A stretch of DNA of 64,000 nt from Nostoc sp. LPT (GTDB taxonomy: Bacteria > Cyanobacteriota > Cyanobacteriia > Cyanobacteriales > Nostocaceae): assembly GCF_017115165.1 (NCBI RefSeq), contig NZ_JABXKF010000123.1, positions 47,510 through 111,509 on the forward strand. Reading direction: 5' to 3'. Shown here piece by piece: positions 55,417-63,362 of the stretch. A program made the position numbers and the translations under genes. Position 1 is the stretch's first letter. Each line of letters opens with the position of its first letter. The notes below the pieces were generated by a model. It was given only the letters and a program-made list of their open reading frames with translations, ran no database searches and was not told the origin of the DNA.

Positions 55417-55668
55417 TCACTCTTGGTCAGTTGGCTCCAACCCAGTATTAGGCTGCTGACTACTGCTTCTTGGTGCTTCTAACTTTTGGCGAATCGCTGC
55501 TTGAACCTTCTCATCAAAATCGGGATCATCGGGGCTTGCAACAATCCTACGCGGACGCTGATTAATCCTGTCCAAATATGCTTGAAAAGCAGCTTGATCC
55601 CCGCGATGCTTGAGAAAATACTGTTTCAATTCAACATCAGACATTGAATCGTAATTAATTTGGCTCAT
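55417..55668 (-). CDS. DUF6887 family protein
   Basis: 83 residues from the ATG at 55668; the longer frame upstream overlaps the previous gene and is rejected. MSDVELKQYFLKHRGDQAAF, QAYLDRINQRPRRIVASPDD, DFDEKVQAAIRQKLE. Widespread small cyanobacterial protein, encoded next to a DUF6888 gene as here (14-bp overlap). The pair has a toxin-antitoxin-like layout; function unknown. Confidence 0.78.
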   Translation of the reverse strand: MSQINYDSMSDVELKQYFLKHRGDQAAFQAYLDRINQRPRRIVASPDDPDFDEKVQAAIRQKLEAPRSSSQQPNTGLEPTDQE

Positions 55669-55843
55669 CAGACAACTCTCCGTTGGGTAAAATTTGAAAT
55701 TCAATCTCTTCGTCATACCCAGCAAGGATGTATACATTACGAGTCCGATTATCAACACAAATGAGGTATATGGGTTGAAGCATGATATACGTCAGTTGAT
55801 AGCTAATACGATACAAACTTGCTACTTGAGCAGCAGTAGGCAT
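55655..55843 (-). CDS. DUF6888 family protein
   Basis: 62 residues: MPTAAQVASLYRISYQLTYI, MLQPIYLICVDNRTRNVYIL, AGYDEEIEFQILPNGE. Matches the small DUF6888 pattern (PT-x-x-Q ... LYQPI ... VFILAG-x-x-x-E). Its 3' end overlaps DUF6887 by 14 bp, so the two are translationally coupled. Confidence 0.75.
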   Translation of the reverse strand: MPTAAQVASLYRISYQLTYIMLQPIYLICVDNRTRNVYILAGYDEEIEFQILPNGELSDEPN

Positions 55844-55891
55844 TTTACTTATTAATTACACCAAAATTACGAATTACGAATTAGTAATTAG

Positions 55892-56188
55892 TTAAACACC
55901 TACTTCTAATAATAGAGCTTCCATAGCTTCCCAAGAAATTCCTTGTTGAATATAACGGGGTGCTTCAGGATTGTAAGGACTGGCTACTCGGTCAATGTTG
56001 AGGATGTTTGCCCCATCTGGTAGAACTGGTACATCTGCATCAAATGCCGTTGGGCGCATCAAAGAACTAGAAAAGCCTTTGAAAATAGCAATTGTATCTT
56101 GCTCATCGGCAATTACCACCGTTATAATTAGGACTTCTTTGGTGCGTTTAGCGGTGTATTGTTCCAGTCGCTTGCCAATGGAATTCAT
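55892..56188 (-). CDS. DUF7734 family protein
   Basis: 98 residues: LEQYTAKRTKEVLIITVVIA, IAIFKGFSSSLMRPTAFDAD, VASPYNPEAPRYIQQGISW. Cyanobacteria-plus-plastid conserved family with unknown function. Assignment is from the pattern IFKGFSSSLxxPT and PRYIQQG. Confidence 0.65.
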   Translation of the reverse strand: MNSIGKRLEQYTAKRTKEVLIITVVIADEQDTIAIFKGFSSSLMRPTAFDADVPVLPDGANILNIDRVASPYNPEAPRYIQQGISWEAMEALLLEVGV

Positions 56189-56224
56189 TTTTTTAAGAGT
56201 AAGGGTAAGGTGGTGCAGCGACGG

Positions 56225-56821
56225 TTACTGTGGTGTGGCTGAACGTCCCTGCTTGCCCAGCTTAATCAAAACAAAATAGCTTAAGTAAAGGACATAAATT
56301 ACTAAACTAGTTATGCCAAGAAAACCTAAGAACTCAGCCTTGCTGTTAGCATGAAAATATTCTTTGAATAGTAACGGAGCCTCGAACCAGACACTACAAT
56401 AGGGAGTCTTCAGCATATTGGCAGAAAAAGCACAACCCAAAAAAGGGATAAAGGCTAGTGTGCCCAAAAAACAATAAACAGTTGTCGCCCAGCGCCAAGA
56501 GGTAAAAATAAATTTCAAAGATCCACTGGTTTGATACTCAATTTCATCGTTGATATCCACCCAGAACCACAGCGAAATCGGGATCAAAATCTGAGCTATC
56601 AACCCAGAGATAAAGCTAACTGGATACTGAGCAATCATTAAGTAAATTGTGATTGCCACCAAGCTTGATACTCGCCAGTATATAGCCAATAAGCGTTGTA
56701 TGCCTTCCGCTTTTTGTACAAATGCCCAAATCAGAAGAATTAGCGGAATAATTACCAGGAATAATACTGCCAGTCGGTAATCAATCCAGACGAAAGGTCG
56801 AAACCAAATATCATAGTTCAT
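56225..56821 (-). CDS. DUF3177 family membrane protein
   Basis: 198 residues from the ATG at 56821 (MNYDIWFRPFVWIDYRLAVL). Five hydrophobic helices at about 15-33, 46-62, 67-87, 106-125 and 165-185. The WFRPFVWIDYRLAVLFLVIIP start is typical of cyanobacterial DUF3177. Function unknown. Confidence 0.82.
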   Translation of the reverse strand: MNYDIWFRPFVWIDYRLAVLFLVIIPLILLIWAFVQKAEGIQRLLAIYWRVSSLVAITIYLMIAQYPVSFISGLIAQILIPISLWFWVDINDEIEYQTSGSLKFIFTSWRWATTVYCFLGTLAFIPFLGCAFSANMLKTPYCSVWFEAPLLFKEYFHANSKAEFLGFLGITSLVIYVLYLSYFVLIKLGKQGRSATPQ

Positions 56822-57300
56822 ATTTTTTCTCAAACAATAGATAAAAAGAAGTCAGGAGTCTGAATAAATCAAGTGAGATTTTATACCACTACCTGATTGT
56901 AGACTGCTAAATAAGGCAGGGGTATTAAACCCTTTTATTCAGGAGTCAGTCGGACTCCAATTCATCCTGAATTCTTCTTGATAATAGTTTATTGAACCTC
57001 GTATGACTAGAAGTCACGAGTATTACAAAAAATTTATAGGGGCGTACAGATGTACGCCCCTAATGCCAAATAATTTGTTGTTTAATTTATGAAAATCGCA
57101 ACTTATCCTTTTAGAAGAAGCCTATTGATTCAAATAAAGAATTTATTTTTTGTTTCCACGACTAAAATCGGGGGCTTTAAATAAAACGCTTGCAAGTGGA
57201 GGATATTGGTGAGTTTCCGCGTCCCCCACTCTAGGCGTCTTCTTTAGTCAATGCTGGTTGTTTGCTGACCAAACAACAGAAAATCCAGTTGCCTCAATTT
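56822..57300. other. Spacer with the second AGAT palindrome
   Basis: Contains an AGGAGTCAGTCGGACTCC-like stretch near 56940 and the palindrome at 57037-57062. No gene seen. Confidence 0.4.
57037..57062. repeat. Second copy of the AGAT-loop palindrome
   Basis: TAGGGGCGTAC, loop AGAT, GTACGCCCCTA: identical to the core of the element at 27027-27060, shorter by 4 bp per arm. Confidence 0.8.
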
Positions 57301-57546
57301 CTAGTCGTCGTAAACCCGGCATTCAATTGCATCTGGGTTGTCATCACAATACTGTTCTAGAGAGTTTTTTGGCTTGCTTTGGCGCTTGTGGGAAGCTTCG
57401 GCTTGCAATTCTTCTACTGCATCCCAAGCAGCAGCACACTCTGGTGAGTTGCTACCGTTAATATCACAGACAGTACGCGCTTGTTCCACTTCTTCTTGGA
57501 TTTTCTCTTGGATATCGCCTTTTGCTGTTTCTTGGATGTTGGTCAT
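57301..57546 (-). CDS. cp12: Calvin cycle regulator CP12
   Basis: 81 residues, mostly disordered. Two redox cysteine pairs, Cys27/Cys37 (CDINGSNSPEC) and Cys67/Cys76 (CDDNPDAIEC), and the core AAAWDAVEEL. Oxidised CP12 binds GAPDH and phosphoribulokinase in an inactive complex in the dark; thioredoxin reverses this. Single gene. Confidence 0.94.
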   Translation of the reverse strand: MTNIQETAKGDIQEKIQEEVEQARTVCDINGSNSPECAAAWDAVEELQAEASHKRQSKPKNSLEQYCDDNPDAIECRVYDD

Positions 57547-57922
57547 TGCTTTATGTCTCGTTGTGTGCTGTTAATTCTAGTATAGAAAATGTTCAGAAAT
57601 GGCAGTTTTTCGCTTAATTACTAACCATTCTAACCATTTAGCCGATGGTAAGTTAGTTTTTTAGCCTATTGATTTATAACCAATACAGCAAGCCTACCCT
57701 ATCTATAATGCATTTACCTTTATTTTTTAAGATTTTGTGGAATTAGTAGCATAGATAAATAATCATACAATATATTTAGATGCCTATATTAGGGAATGAC
57801 AACCCCAGCTTCTTGGGATGGAGGAGACAAAGGGCTGGCATCAATTATTGTAAGATGCAATTCTTCCCAAAATAAAAAGTCAAAACCTACTAGCCTAAAA
57901 TAGAGAAAGAAGCTCAAAACTT
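57547..57922. other. Divergent promoter spacer (cp12 / FIST)
   Basis: 376 bp without a gene. It must contain promoters for both flanking genes; no clear repeat. Confidence 0.35.
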
Positions 57923-59155
57923 ATGGCAGACCAAATGCAGTGGGCAAATGCCCTATCAACCCGTCATTCTCTGGAAGCCGCTGTTACAGATGTGGTAGAA
58001 CGAGCTGTTTCATCGTTAACAGCACCTGCGGATCTAGGACTGGTATTCATTTCGTCTGCTTTTACCAGTGAGTATTCCCGACTGTTACCCTTGTTAGCTG
58101 AAAAACTTTCTGTGCCTGTGCTAATTGGCTGTAGTGGTGGTGGTGTAATTGGGACGACAGTTAGCGGAGAAACCCAAGAATTGGAAGCTGAACCAGCTAT
58201 TAGCTTGACTTTAGCACACCTTCCAGGAGTAAAGATTCAAGTTTTTCATATTGTTGCTGAAGAATTACCTGACTTAGACAGTTCGCCAGATGCTTGGCTT
58301 GATTTGATCGGTGTACCACCATCACCGAAACCGCAGTTCATCTTGCTGTCTAGTTCTTTCGCTTCAGGAATCAACGATTTGTTGCAAGGGCTAGATTTTG
58401 CTTATCCAGGATCGACGATCATCGGGGGACAGGCTAGTGGTGGAGGTATGGGTGGTCGTGTTGCCCTTTTTTGTAACGATACTAACGGCGAGAAACAGCA
58501 AAACTTGTATCGTGAGGGCACTGTTGGTATAGCTTTGACTGGCAATATTGTTTTGGAAACGATTGTTGCCCAAGGATGCCGACCGATTGGCAAGCCATTG
58601 CAAGTTACAAAAGCCGATCGCAATATTATTTTAGAGTTAGATGAGAAAGTGCCTTTGGTGGTGTTGCGAGATTTGATTGCCAGTCTCAGCGAACAAGAAC
58701 GCATTTTAGCACAGCACTCTCTGTTTGTTGGTGTGGCAATGGATGAATTTAAGCTGGCTTTGCAGCAAGGAAACTTTTTAATTCGTGGTATTCTTGGAGT
58801 CGATCCAAATGCTGGGGCGATCGCAATTGGCGATCGCGTTCGTCCTGGTCAAAGGCTGCAATTCCACCTCCGCGATGCCCAAGCCTCTGCTGAAGACCTC
58901 GAATTACTCCTCCAAAGTTATCAACATCAACGAGAATCTGAACCCTCGGCTGTAGCTGCTTTAATGTTTTCTTGTCTGGGACGAGGTGAAGGACTTTATG
59001 GTAAACCTAACTTCGATTCTGAACTATTTCAGCGCTACCTTAACGATATTCCTATAGGTGGCTTTTTCTGTGGCGGTGAAATCGGCCCTGTTGGTGGCAG
59101 AACCTTTTTACACGCCTACACTTCAGCATTTGGAATTTGTCGCCAAAATCAGTAA
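57923..59155 (+). CDS. FIST sensory protein
   Basis: 410 residues with FIST N and FIST C domains: LGLVFISSAFTSEYSRLLPL, LIGCSGGGVIGTTVSGETQE, GSTIIGGQASGGGMGGRVAL and the C-terminal SCLGRGEGLYGKPNFDSELF with GFFCGGEIGPVGGRTFLH. FIST proteins bind small ligands such as amino acids and feed signal output; this one has no fused kinase. The substrate is unknown. Confidence 0.88.
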   Translation: MADQMQWANALSTRHSLEAAVTDVVERAVSSLTAPADLGLVFISSAFTSEYSRLLPLLAEKLSVPVLIGCSGGGVIGTTVSGETQELEAEPAISLTLAHLPGVKIQVFHIVAEELPDLDSSPDAWLDLIGVPPSPKPQFILLSSSFASGINDLLQGLDFAYPGSTIIGGQASGGGMGGRVALFCNDTNGEKQQNLYREGTVGIALTGNIVLETIVAQGCRPIGKPLQVTKADRNIILELDEKVPLVVLRDLIASLSEQERILAQHSLFVGVAMDEFKLALQQGNFLIRGILGVDPNAGAIAIGDRVRPGQRLQFHLRDAQASAEDLELLLQSYQHQRESEPSAVAALMFSCLGRGEGLYGKPNFDSELFQRYLNDIPIGGFFCGGEIGPVGGRTFLHAYTSAFGICRQNQ

Positions 59156-59156
59156 T

Positions 59157-59212
59157 CAGTGCTGAGTGCTGAGTGCTGTTAGCGGAAGCGGGGCGTTTAG
59201 CCCGTGCTGAGT
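59157..59212 (-). repeat. Dispersed repeat, copy 2
   Basis: On the reverse strand shows CAGCACGGGCTAAACG and CCGCTAACAGCACTCAGC; the same order occurs at 32731-32786. It lies just after the FIST stop codon. Confidence 0.6.
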
Positions 59213-59232
59213 ATTGAATCACCTTGTAACTC

Positions 59233-60360
59233 TTAACTCTTATTCAGTACAAGCGTGCTGTTATTATCAATCATCGTCAAATTTCCATTAGTGACGATGC
59301 TTGGATTGGGTTGTGATGCACTATATGTCTGAATGTAGCGCCGCACTTCTGGGGGAAAATGAGGGTAATCTAACACCGCATCTCCATCGGCAATAGTTGC
59401 CCAGAAGTCGCGCAAACCAGGAGCTAATTCTTTTGCCTGTGATAATGGTAAGTTTAATGGAGAGTGAGTTAATAGCTTGATTAAAAAAGGGAAAGAGCGA
59501 TCGCCCATCCACTGCCTTGATGACTGTTGCAAGTCGGGGAACTCAGGCACTGACTCTACGCGATGGGATAAAATTTGCAACGATTCTTTACCTTGGTTAT
59601 CCCGATGAAACTCCAGCACTCGATAAGGGTGAGGATAGCTAACTAAAGAACCAGTGGTAATATCATATACCCCATCGGAGTAAGCAATATCCTGAACGTG
59701 CAAATGCCCCGTAAACACTAACTTGACTCCGTAGCGCCTCAACAGCTGCAATAGTTCTGCTGAATTCGACAACATATAGCGATTTGCCAGTGGATGGTTC
59801 GATTGATTGGGCAAATGTTCCACTACATTATGATGCACCATCACCAAAACTAAGTCATCACCAGATTCTGCCAGCACCTCTTCTAACCACCATAGCTGTT
59901 TGGCATCCAAACATCCCACTTGCTCACCCTGGTCATTAAAGGAGTTAGAATTTAGTCCAATCAGCTTAACTCCAGGCAGTAATTGACGAATGTAGTAAAT
60001 CTGGCGTGGATCTTCGTAGCCAAACTTCGTGTAATAGTAGGGAAAATCTGCAAAAGCAATTGATTGCCGATCGCCCAACAGCACAGGAACGTCATGATTA
60101 CCAGGAATAACATAGACAGGAAAAGGTAGTTGGGCTAAACATTGTTGTAACCAGGCGTGATTCTCTGGTTCGCCGTGCTGGGTTAAATCTCCTGGCAACA
60201 ACAAGAAATCTAAATCGAGTTGTGTTAAATGTTCTAGTACACTTTTAAATGCTGAGATACTTACTTCCACCAGATGAAATCGGCTGGGATGATCCCAGAT
60301 TGTGTGAGGAAGTGCCAGGTGTAAGTCGCTGACTACCGCAAAGCGAAAATTGAGAGTCAT
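59233..60360 (-). CDS. Calcineurin-like metallophosphoesterase
   Basis: 375 residues with the full metal set: VVSDLHLALP, LLLPGDLTQHGEPENH, VYVIPGNHDVP, VLVMVHHNVVEHL and LVFTGHLHVQDIA. A two-metal phosphoesterase of the CpdA/Icc-like group; substrate could be a cyclic nucleotide or other phosphodiester. The last 110 residues form an extra C-terminal domain. No signal peptide. Confidence 0.9.
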   Translation of the reverse strand: MTLNFRFAVVSDLHLALPHTIWDHPSRFHLVEVSISAFKSVLEHLTQLDLDFLLLPGDLTQHGEPENHAWLQQCLAQLPFPVYVIPGNHDVPVLLGDRQSIAFADFPYYYTKFGYEDPRQIYYIRQLLPGVKLIGLNSNSFNDQGEQVGCLDAKQLWWLEEVLAESGDDLVLVMVHHNVVEHLPNQSNHPLANRYMLSNSAELLQLLRRYGVKLVFTGHLHVQDIAYSDGVYDITTGSLVSYPHPYRVLEFHRDNQGKESLQILSHRVESVPEFPDLQQSSRQWMGDRSFPFLIKLLTHSPLNLPLSQAKELAPGLRDFWATIADGDAVLDYPHFPPEVRRYIQTYSASQPNPSIVTNGNLTMIDNNSTLVLNKS

Positions 60361-60758
60361 TGATTTATGAAAATGTTAAAAGCAGGGGTTAAAATAAGCC
60401 TTTTCCCAAAAGTATAACGCTTGCTTTGTTTCCCTGCGTAGGAGTGCGTATACTTAATATTTGTATACATTAAGCATTGATTACACATTGTGGTGACAAT
60501 TGACTTAAGGGTTAATCATAAGTATTTAATCTCCAAAAATTATTGGAAATTTGATTGCTAAAAATTATTAATTAACGCTCGAATAACTGGGCGATCGCTT
60601 CTATCTGCACCTAAACAAACAATTAATGGGTAATAATTCAATAGTGTTAGTGGTACGAAATGCGATCGCATAGCTCATTGTAGACATCGCTTTGTTTTCT
60701 GCTACTCCCCTTTTCGATAAAATAACTGAGCAGATCGGTAAAGAACAGGTTCAGAATC
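60361..60758. other. Divergent spacer upstream of mtnP
   Basis: 398 bp, AT-rich, HIP1 sites near 60592 and 60662. No gene seen. Confidence 0.4.
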
Positions 60759-61631
60759 ATGGCTCAAGCTAGTATTGGGATTATAGGTGGTAGCGGTCTT
60801 TACAAAATGGATGCGCTCAAAGATATCGAAGAAGTGCGAGTCGAGACTCCTTTTGGTTTACCATCTGATGCTTTGATTCTGGGAACTTTGGATGGTACAC
60901 GGGTAGCGTTTTTGGCGCGTCATGGCCGCAATCACACGCTTTTACCCTCTGAGTTACCGTTTCGCGCTAATATCTATGCAATGAAGCAATTGGGTGTGAA
61001 GTATTTAATTTCAGCTAGTGCTGTGGGTTCCTTGAAGGAAGAGGCGAAACCACTGGATATGGTGGTACCAGATCAGTTTATTGACAGAACAAAAAATCGA
61101 ATTTCAACGTTCTTCGGTGAGGGAATTGTGGCTCACATTGCCTTTGGCGATCCGATTTGTCAGAATTTGGCGACTGTGTTGGCAGATGCGATCGCATCTC
61201 TCAATTTACCAGAAGTTACTCTCCATCGCGGCGGTACTTATGTGTGCATGGAAGGGCCAGCTTTTTCTACTAAGGCAGAATCGAATCTTTACCGCAGTTG
61301 GGGTGCAACAATCATTGGGATGACGAATTTACCTGAAGCGAAGTTGGCAAGGGAAGCCGAAATTGCATACTCAACTTTAGCGCTGGTGACAGATTACGAT
61401 TGTTGGTATGCAGAGCATGACACAGTGACAGTGGAGATAGTAATTGGCAATTTGCTGCGGAATGCAGTGAATGCTCAAAGAGTGATTCAAGAAACTGTGC
61501 GGCGCTTGAGTGAAAATCCACCACCGAGTGAGGCGCATTCGGCGTTGCAACATGCGATTTTGACTCAGTTGGATAAAGCACCAGCAGCGACGAAAGAAAA
61601 GTTAGGGTTATTGTTGCAGAAGTATTTGTAG
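60759..61631 (+). CDS. mtnP: S-methyl-5'-thioadenosine phosphorylase
   Basis: 290 residues: IGIIGGSGLYKMDALKDIEE, ARHGRNHTLLPSELPFRAN, MEGPAFSTKAESNLYRSW and GMTNLPEAKLAREAEI. It releases adenine from methylthioadenosine in polyamine and methionine salvage; the CMEGPAFST pattern fits MTA phosphorylase rather than purine nucleoside phosphorylase. Single gene followed by a minisatellite. Confidence 0.95.
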   Translation: MAQASIGIIGGSGLYKMDALKDIEEVRVETPFGLPSDALILGTLDGTRVAFLARHGRNHTLLPSELPFRANIYAMKQLGVKYLISASAVGSLKEEAKPLDMVVPDQFIDRTKNRISTFFGEGIVAHIAFGDPICQNLATVLADAIASLNLPEVTLHRGGTYVCMEGPAFSTKAESNLYRSWGATIIGMTNLPEAKLAREAEIAYSTLALVTDYDCWYAEHDTVTVEIVIGNLLRNAVNAQRVIQETVRRLSENPPPSEAHSALQHAILTQLDKAPAATKEKLGLLLQKYL

Positions 61632-61720
61632 TGTTGGTGATGAATGAGCCATGTCTACGCCTACGCAGTTTCTTAGTACAGTTTTGCGTAAAAGCATAGC
61701 GTTTTTAATGCAGAGGAACA

Positions 61721-61962
61721 CATTGGCATTGTTAGCCAACGCATTGGCATTGTAAGCCGACACAATGGCATTGTTAGCCAACGCAATGGCATTGTTAGCC
61801 GACGCAATGGCATTGTTAGCCGACACAATGGCATTGTTAGCCAACGCAATGGCATTGTTAGCCGACACAATGGCATTGTTAGCCAACGCAATGGCATTGT
61901 TAGCCGACACAATGGCATTGTTAGCCAACGCAATGGCATTGTTAGCTGACACAATGGCATTG
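61721..61962. repeat. 21-bp tandem repeat (minisatellite), 11 full units plus a partial
   Basis: Unit CAATGGCATTGTTAGCCAACG and variants ending GCCGACA; the two variants mostly alternate, giving a 42-bp higher-order unit. The 21-bp length has no stop in several frames, so heptapeptide ORFs appear on both strands (SANNAIA on the minus, MALLANA on the plus); these are not supported as genes. Confidence 0.9.
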
Positions 61963-62188
61963 CAGGGGATTGCAAAATTTAATTTGTTAGGAATTAATGA
62001 AATACTGTATTTAGATTAGAGCAAGAGCGATCGCTACGACGGGCTATTTGGTGACGCACCATCATTTGAAATTATAGAGGTGATCGCTTAATCCTAAGTT
62101 CGGGCGCAAGCGTAGCCCGTTGTAGATATCGCTCATTACTAAAATCTCTTTGTGACAGACAATACCTCGCTGATATAATCACCTGTCT
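61963..62188. other. Left flank of the Rpn gene with a direct repeat
   Basis: Contains 62017-62153, the left member of the direct repeat described with the Rpn gene, HIP1 near 62028 and a GGGCGCAAGCGTAGCCC hairpin. No gene. Confidence 0.5.
62017..62153 (+). repeat. Left direct repeat flanking the Rpn gene
   Basis: Begins GCAAGAGCGATCGCTACGAC and GGGCTATT at 62021-62048, identical over 28 bp to 63151-63178; similarity continues through CACCATCAT, GATCGCTT, CCTAAGTT, CTCATTAC and AATCTCTTTG with indels. Confidence 0.7.
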
Positions 62189-62992
62189 ATGTTTGATAAC
62201 GTCTGTCGCTTTTTAGCAGAGTCATTTTCAGCCGATTTCGCTACTTGGTTACTTGGCGAATCTATTGCACTCACCCAACTCAGTCCATCAGAATTATCCC
62301 TCGAACCGATTCGAGCAGATGCGTTAATTCTGTTACAGTCAGATGAAATTGTTCTGCATATCGAATTCCAAACCGAAGCAAAAGCCGAAATTCCCTTTCG
62401 GATGACTGATTATCGGTTACGGGTATATCGCAGATTTCCCCGAAAGCGGATGCATCAAGTTGTCATTTACCTGCAACCCACCACATCCGAATTAGGTAAG
62501 CATTCAGCTTTTGTTTTAGAAAATACTCGTCATGAATTTGGAGTCATTCGTCTTTGGGAGCAACCAAGCGAGATATTTTTAAATACACCTGGTTTGTTAC
62601 CGTTTGCAACCCTCAGTCAAACTGAGGATAAAACGCGAACATTACAACAGGTTGCACAAGCTATTGAGCAAATAAATGATACTCGGATACAAAGTAATAT
62701 TGCTGCGTCAACGGCAATATTGGCTGGGTTAGTATTAAACAAGGAACTGATTAAAAGGTTATTACGGAGTGATGCTATGCGCGAGTCTGTAATTTATCAG
62801 GATATCCAGCAGGAAAAAGCTTTATCGATTGTTATGCGACTACTTCGCCGTAAGGTCGGAACTGTTCCACCTGCACAGCTATTGAAAATTCAAGCTTTAG
62901 ACTCAATACAGTTGGATGATTTAGCAGAGGCTTTACTTGATTTTTCGGATTTAACCGATTTAGAAGCTTGGTTAGCGCAAACTCAAGGTTAA
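62189..62992 (+). CDS. Rpn-family nuclease / DUF4351 protein
   Basis: 267 residues. PD-(D/E)xK nuclease core at about 43-62: RADALILLQSDEIVLHIEFQ with Asp44 and Glu-x-Gln, then RMTDYRLRVYRRFP. The C-terminal 60 residues (VMRLLRRKVGTVPPAQLLKI) match DUF4351. Rpn (YhgA-like) proteins are DNA endonucleases that stimulate recombination and are often carried as mobile cargo. Direct repeats lie on both sides. Confidence 0.88.
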   Translation: MFDNVCRFLAESFSADFATWLLGESIALTQLSPSELSLEPIRADALILLQSDEIVLHIEFQTEAKAEIPFRMTDYRLRVYRRFPRKRMHQVVIYLQPTTSELGKHSAFVLENTRHEFGVIRLWEQPSEIFLNTPGLLPFATLSQTEDKTRTLQQVAQAIEQINDTRIQSNIAASTAILAGLVLNKELIKRLLRSDAMRESVIYQDIQQEKALSIVMRLLRRKVGTVPPAQLLKIQALDSIQLDDLAEALLDFSDLTDLEAWLAQTQG

Positions 62993-63083
62993 TACAGCAG
63001 AATTGCTAATGAGCAATCGCAACAATGGGCTAATCATACAAGCGATCGCACTTCATCAGATAACAGCAACAGCGATCACAACA

Positions 63084-63219
63084 ACGGGCTATTGTGCGAT
63101 CGCACCATCATCATGAAATCATACAAGCGATCGCAGTTTCTGAAATTAAAGCAAGAGCGATCGCTACGACGGGCTATTGTGCGATCGCACCATCATCATG
63201 AAATCATACAAGCGATCGC
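63084..63219 (+). repeat. 51-bp perfect direct repeat with HIP1 sites, spaced 85 bp
   Basis: 63084-63134 and 63169-63219 are identical (ACGGGCTATTGTGCGATCGC ... AAGCGATCGC). Each carries two GCGATCGC octamers around CACCATCATCATGAAATC. Part of the flank of the Rpn gene. Confidence 0.85.
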
Positions 63220-63261
63220 TTTATTCTAAGTTGGGGCTGCTCATTACAGAAATCTCTTTGC
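63147..63261 (+). repeat. Right direct repeat flanking the Rpn gene
   Basis: Shares the 28-bp core and following blocks with 62017-62153 in the same order and orientation. The Rpn gene lies between. Confidence 0.7.
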
Positions 63262-63275
63262 GTAGCCAATCAAAG

Positions 63276-63362
63276 ACCTCTCCCTGGTTTTACTACGCAA
63301 AACCGTCCCTCTCCGACTCGGAGAGGGACTGCCTTGAACTTTAGTTCAAGGCAGGGAGAGGT
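63276..63362. repeat. Four-stem palindrome (cruciform-like), 87 bp
   Basis: Outer arms ACCTCTCCCTG (63276-63286) and CAGGGAGAGGT (63352-63362) pair perfectly. Between them lie three adjoining hairpins: GGTTTT/AAAACC (63286-63304), GTCCCTCTCCG/CGGAGAGGGAC (63305-63329) and TGCCTTGAAC/GTTCAAGGCA (63330-63353). Almost every base is paired, giving a four-way junction. It abuts the stop codon of the WD40 gene and may serve as its terminator. Confidence 0.8.

Noticed and set aside
61608..62019. Heptapeptide-repeat ORFs on both strands over the minisatellite
   Set aside because: A 21-bp repeat without stops gives open frames by default; no ribosome site or family, and one overlaps mtnP.
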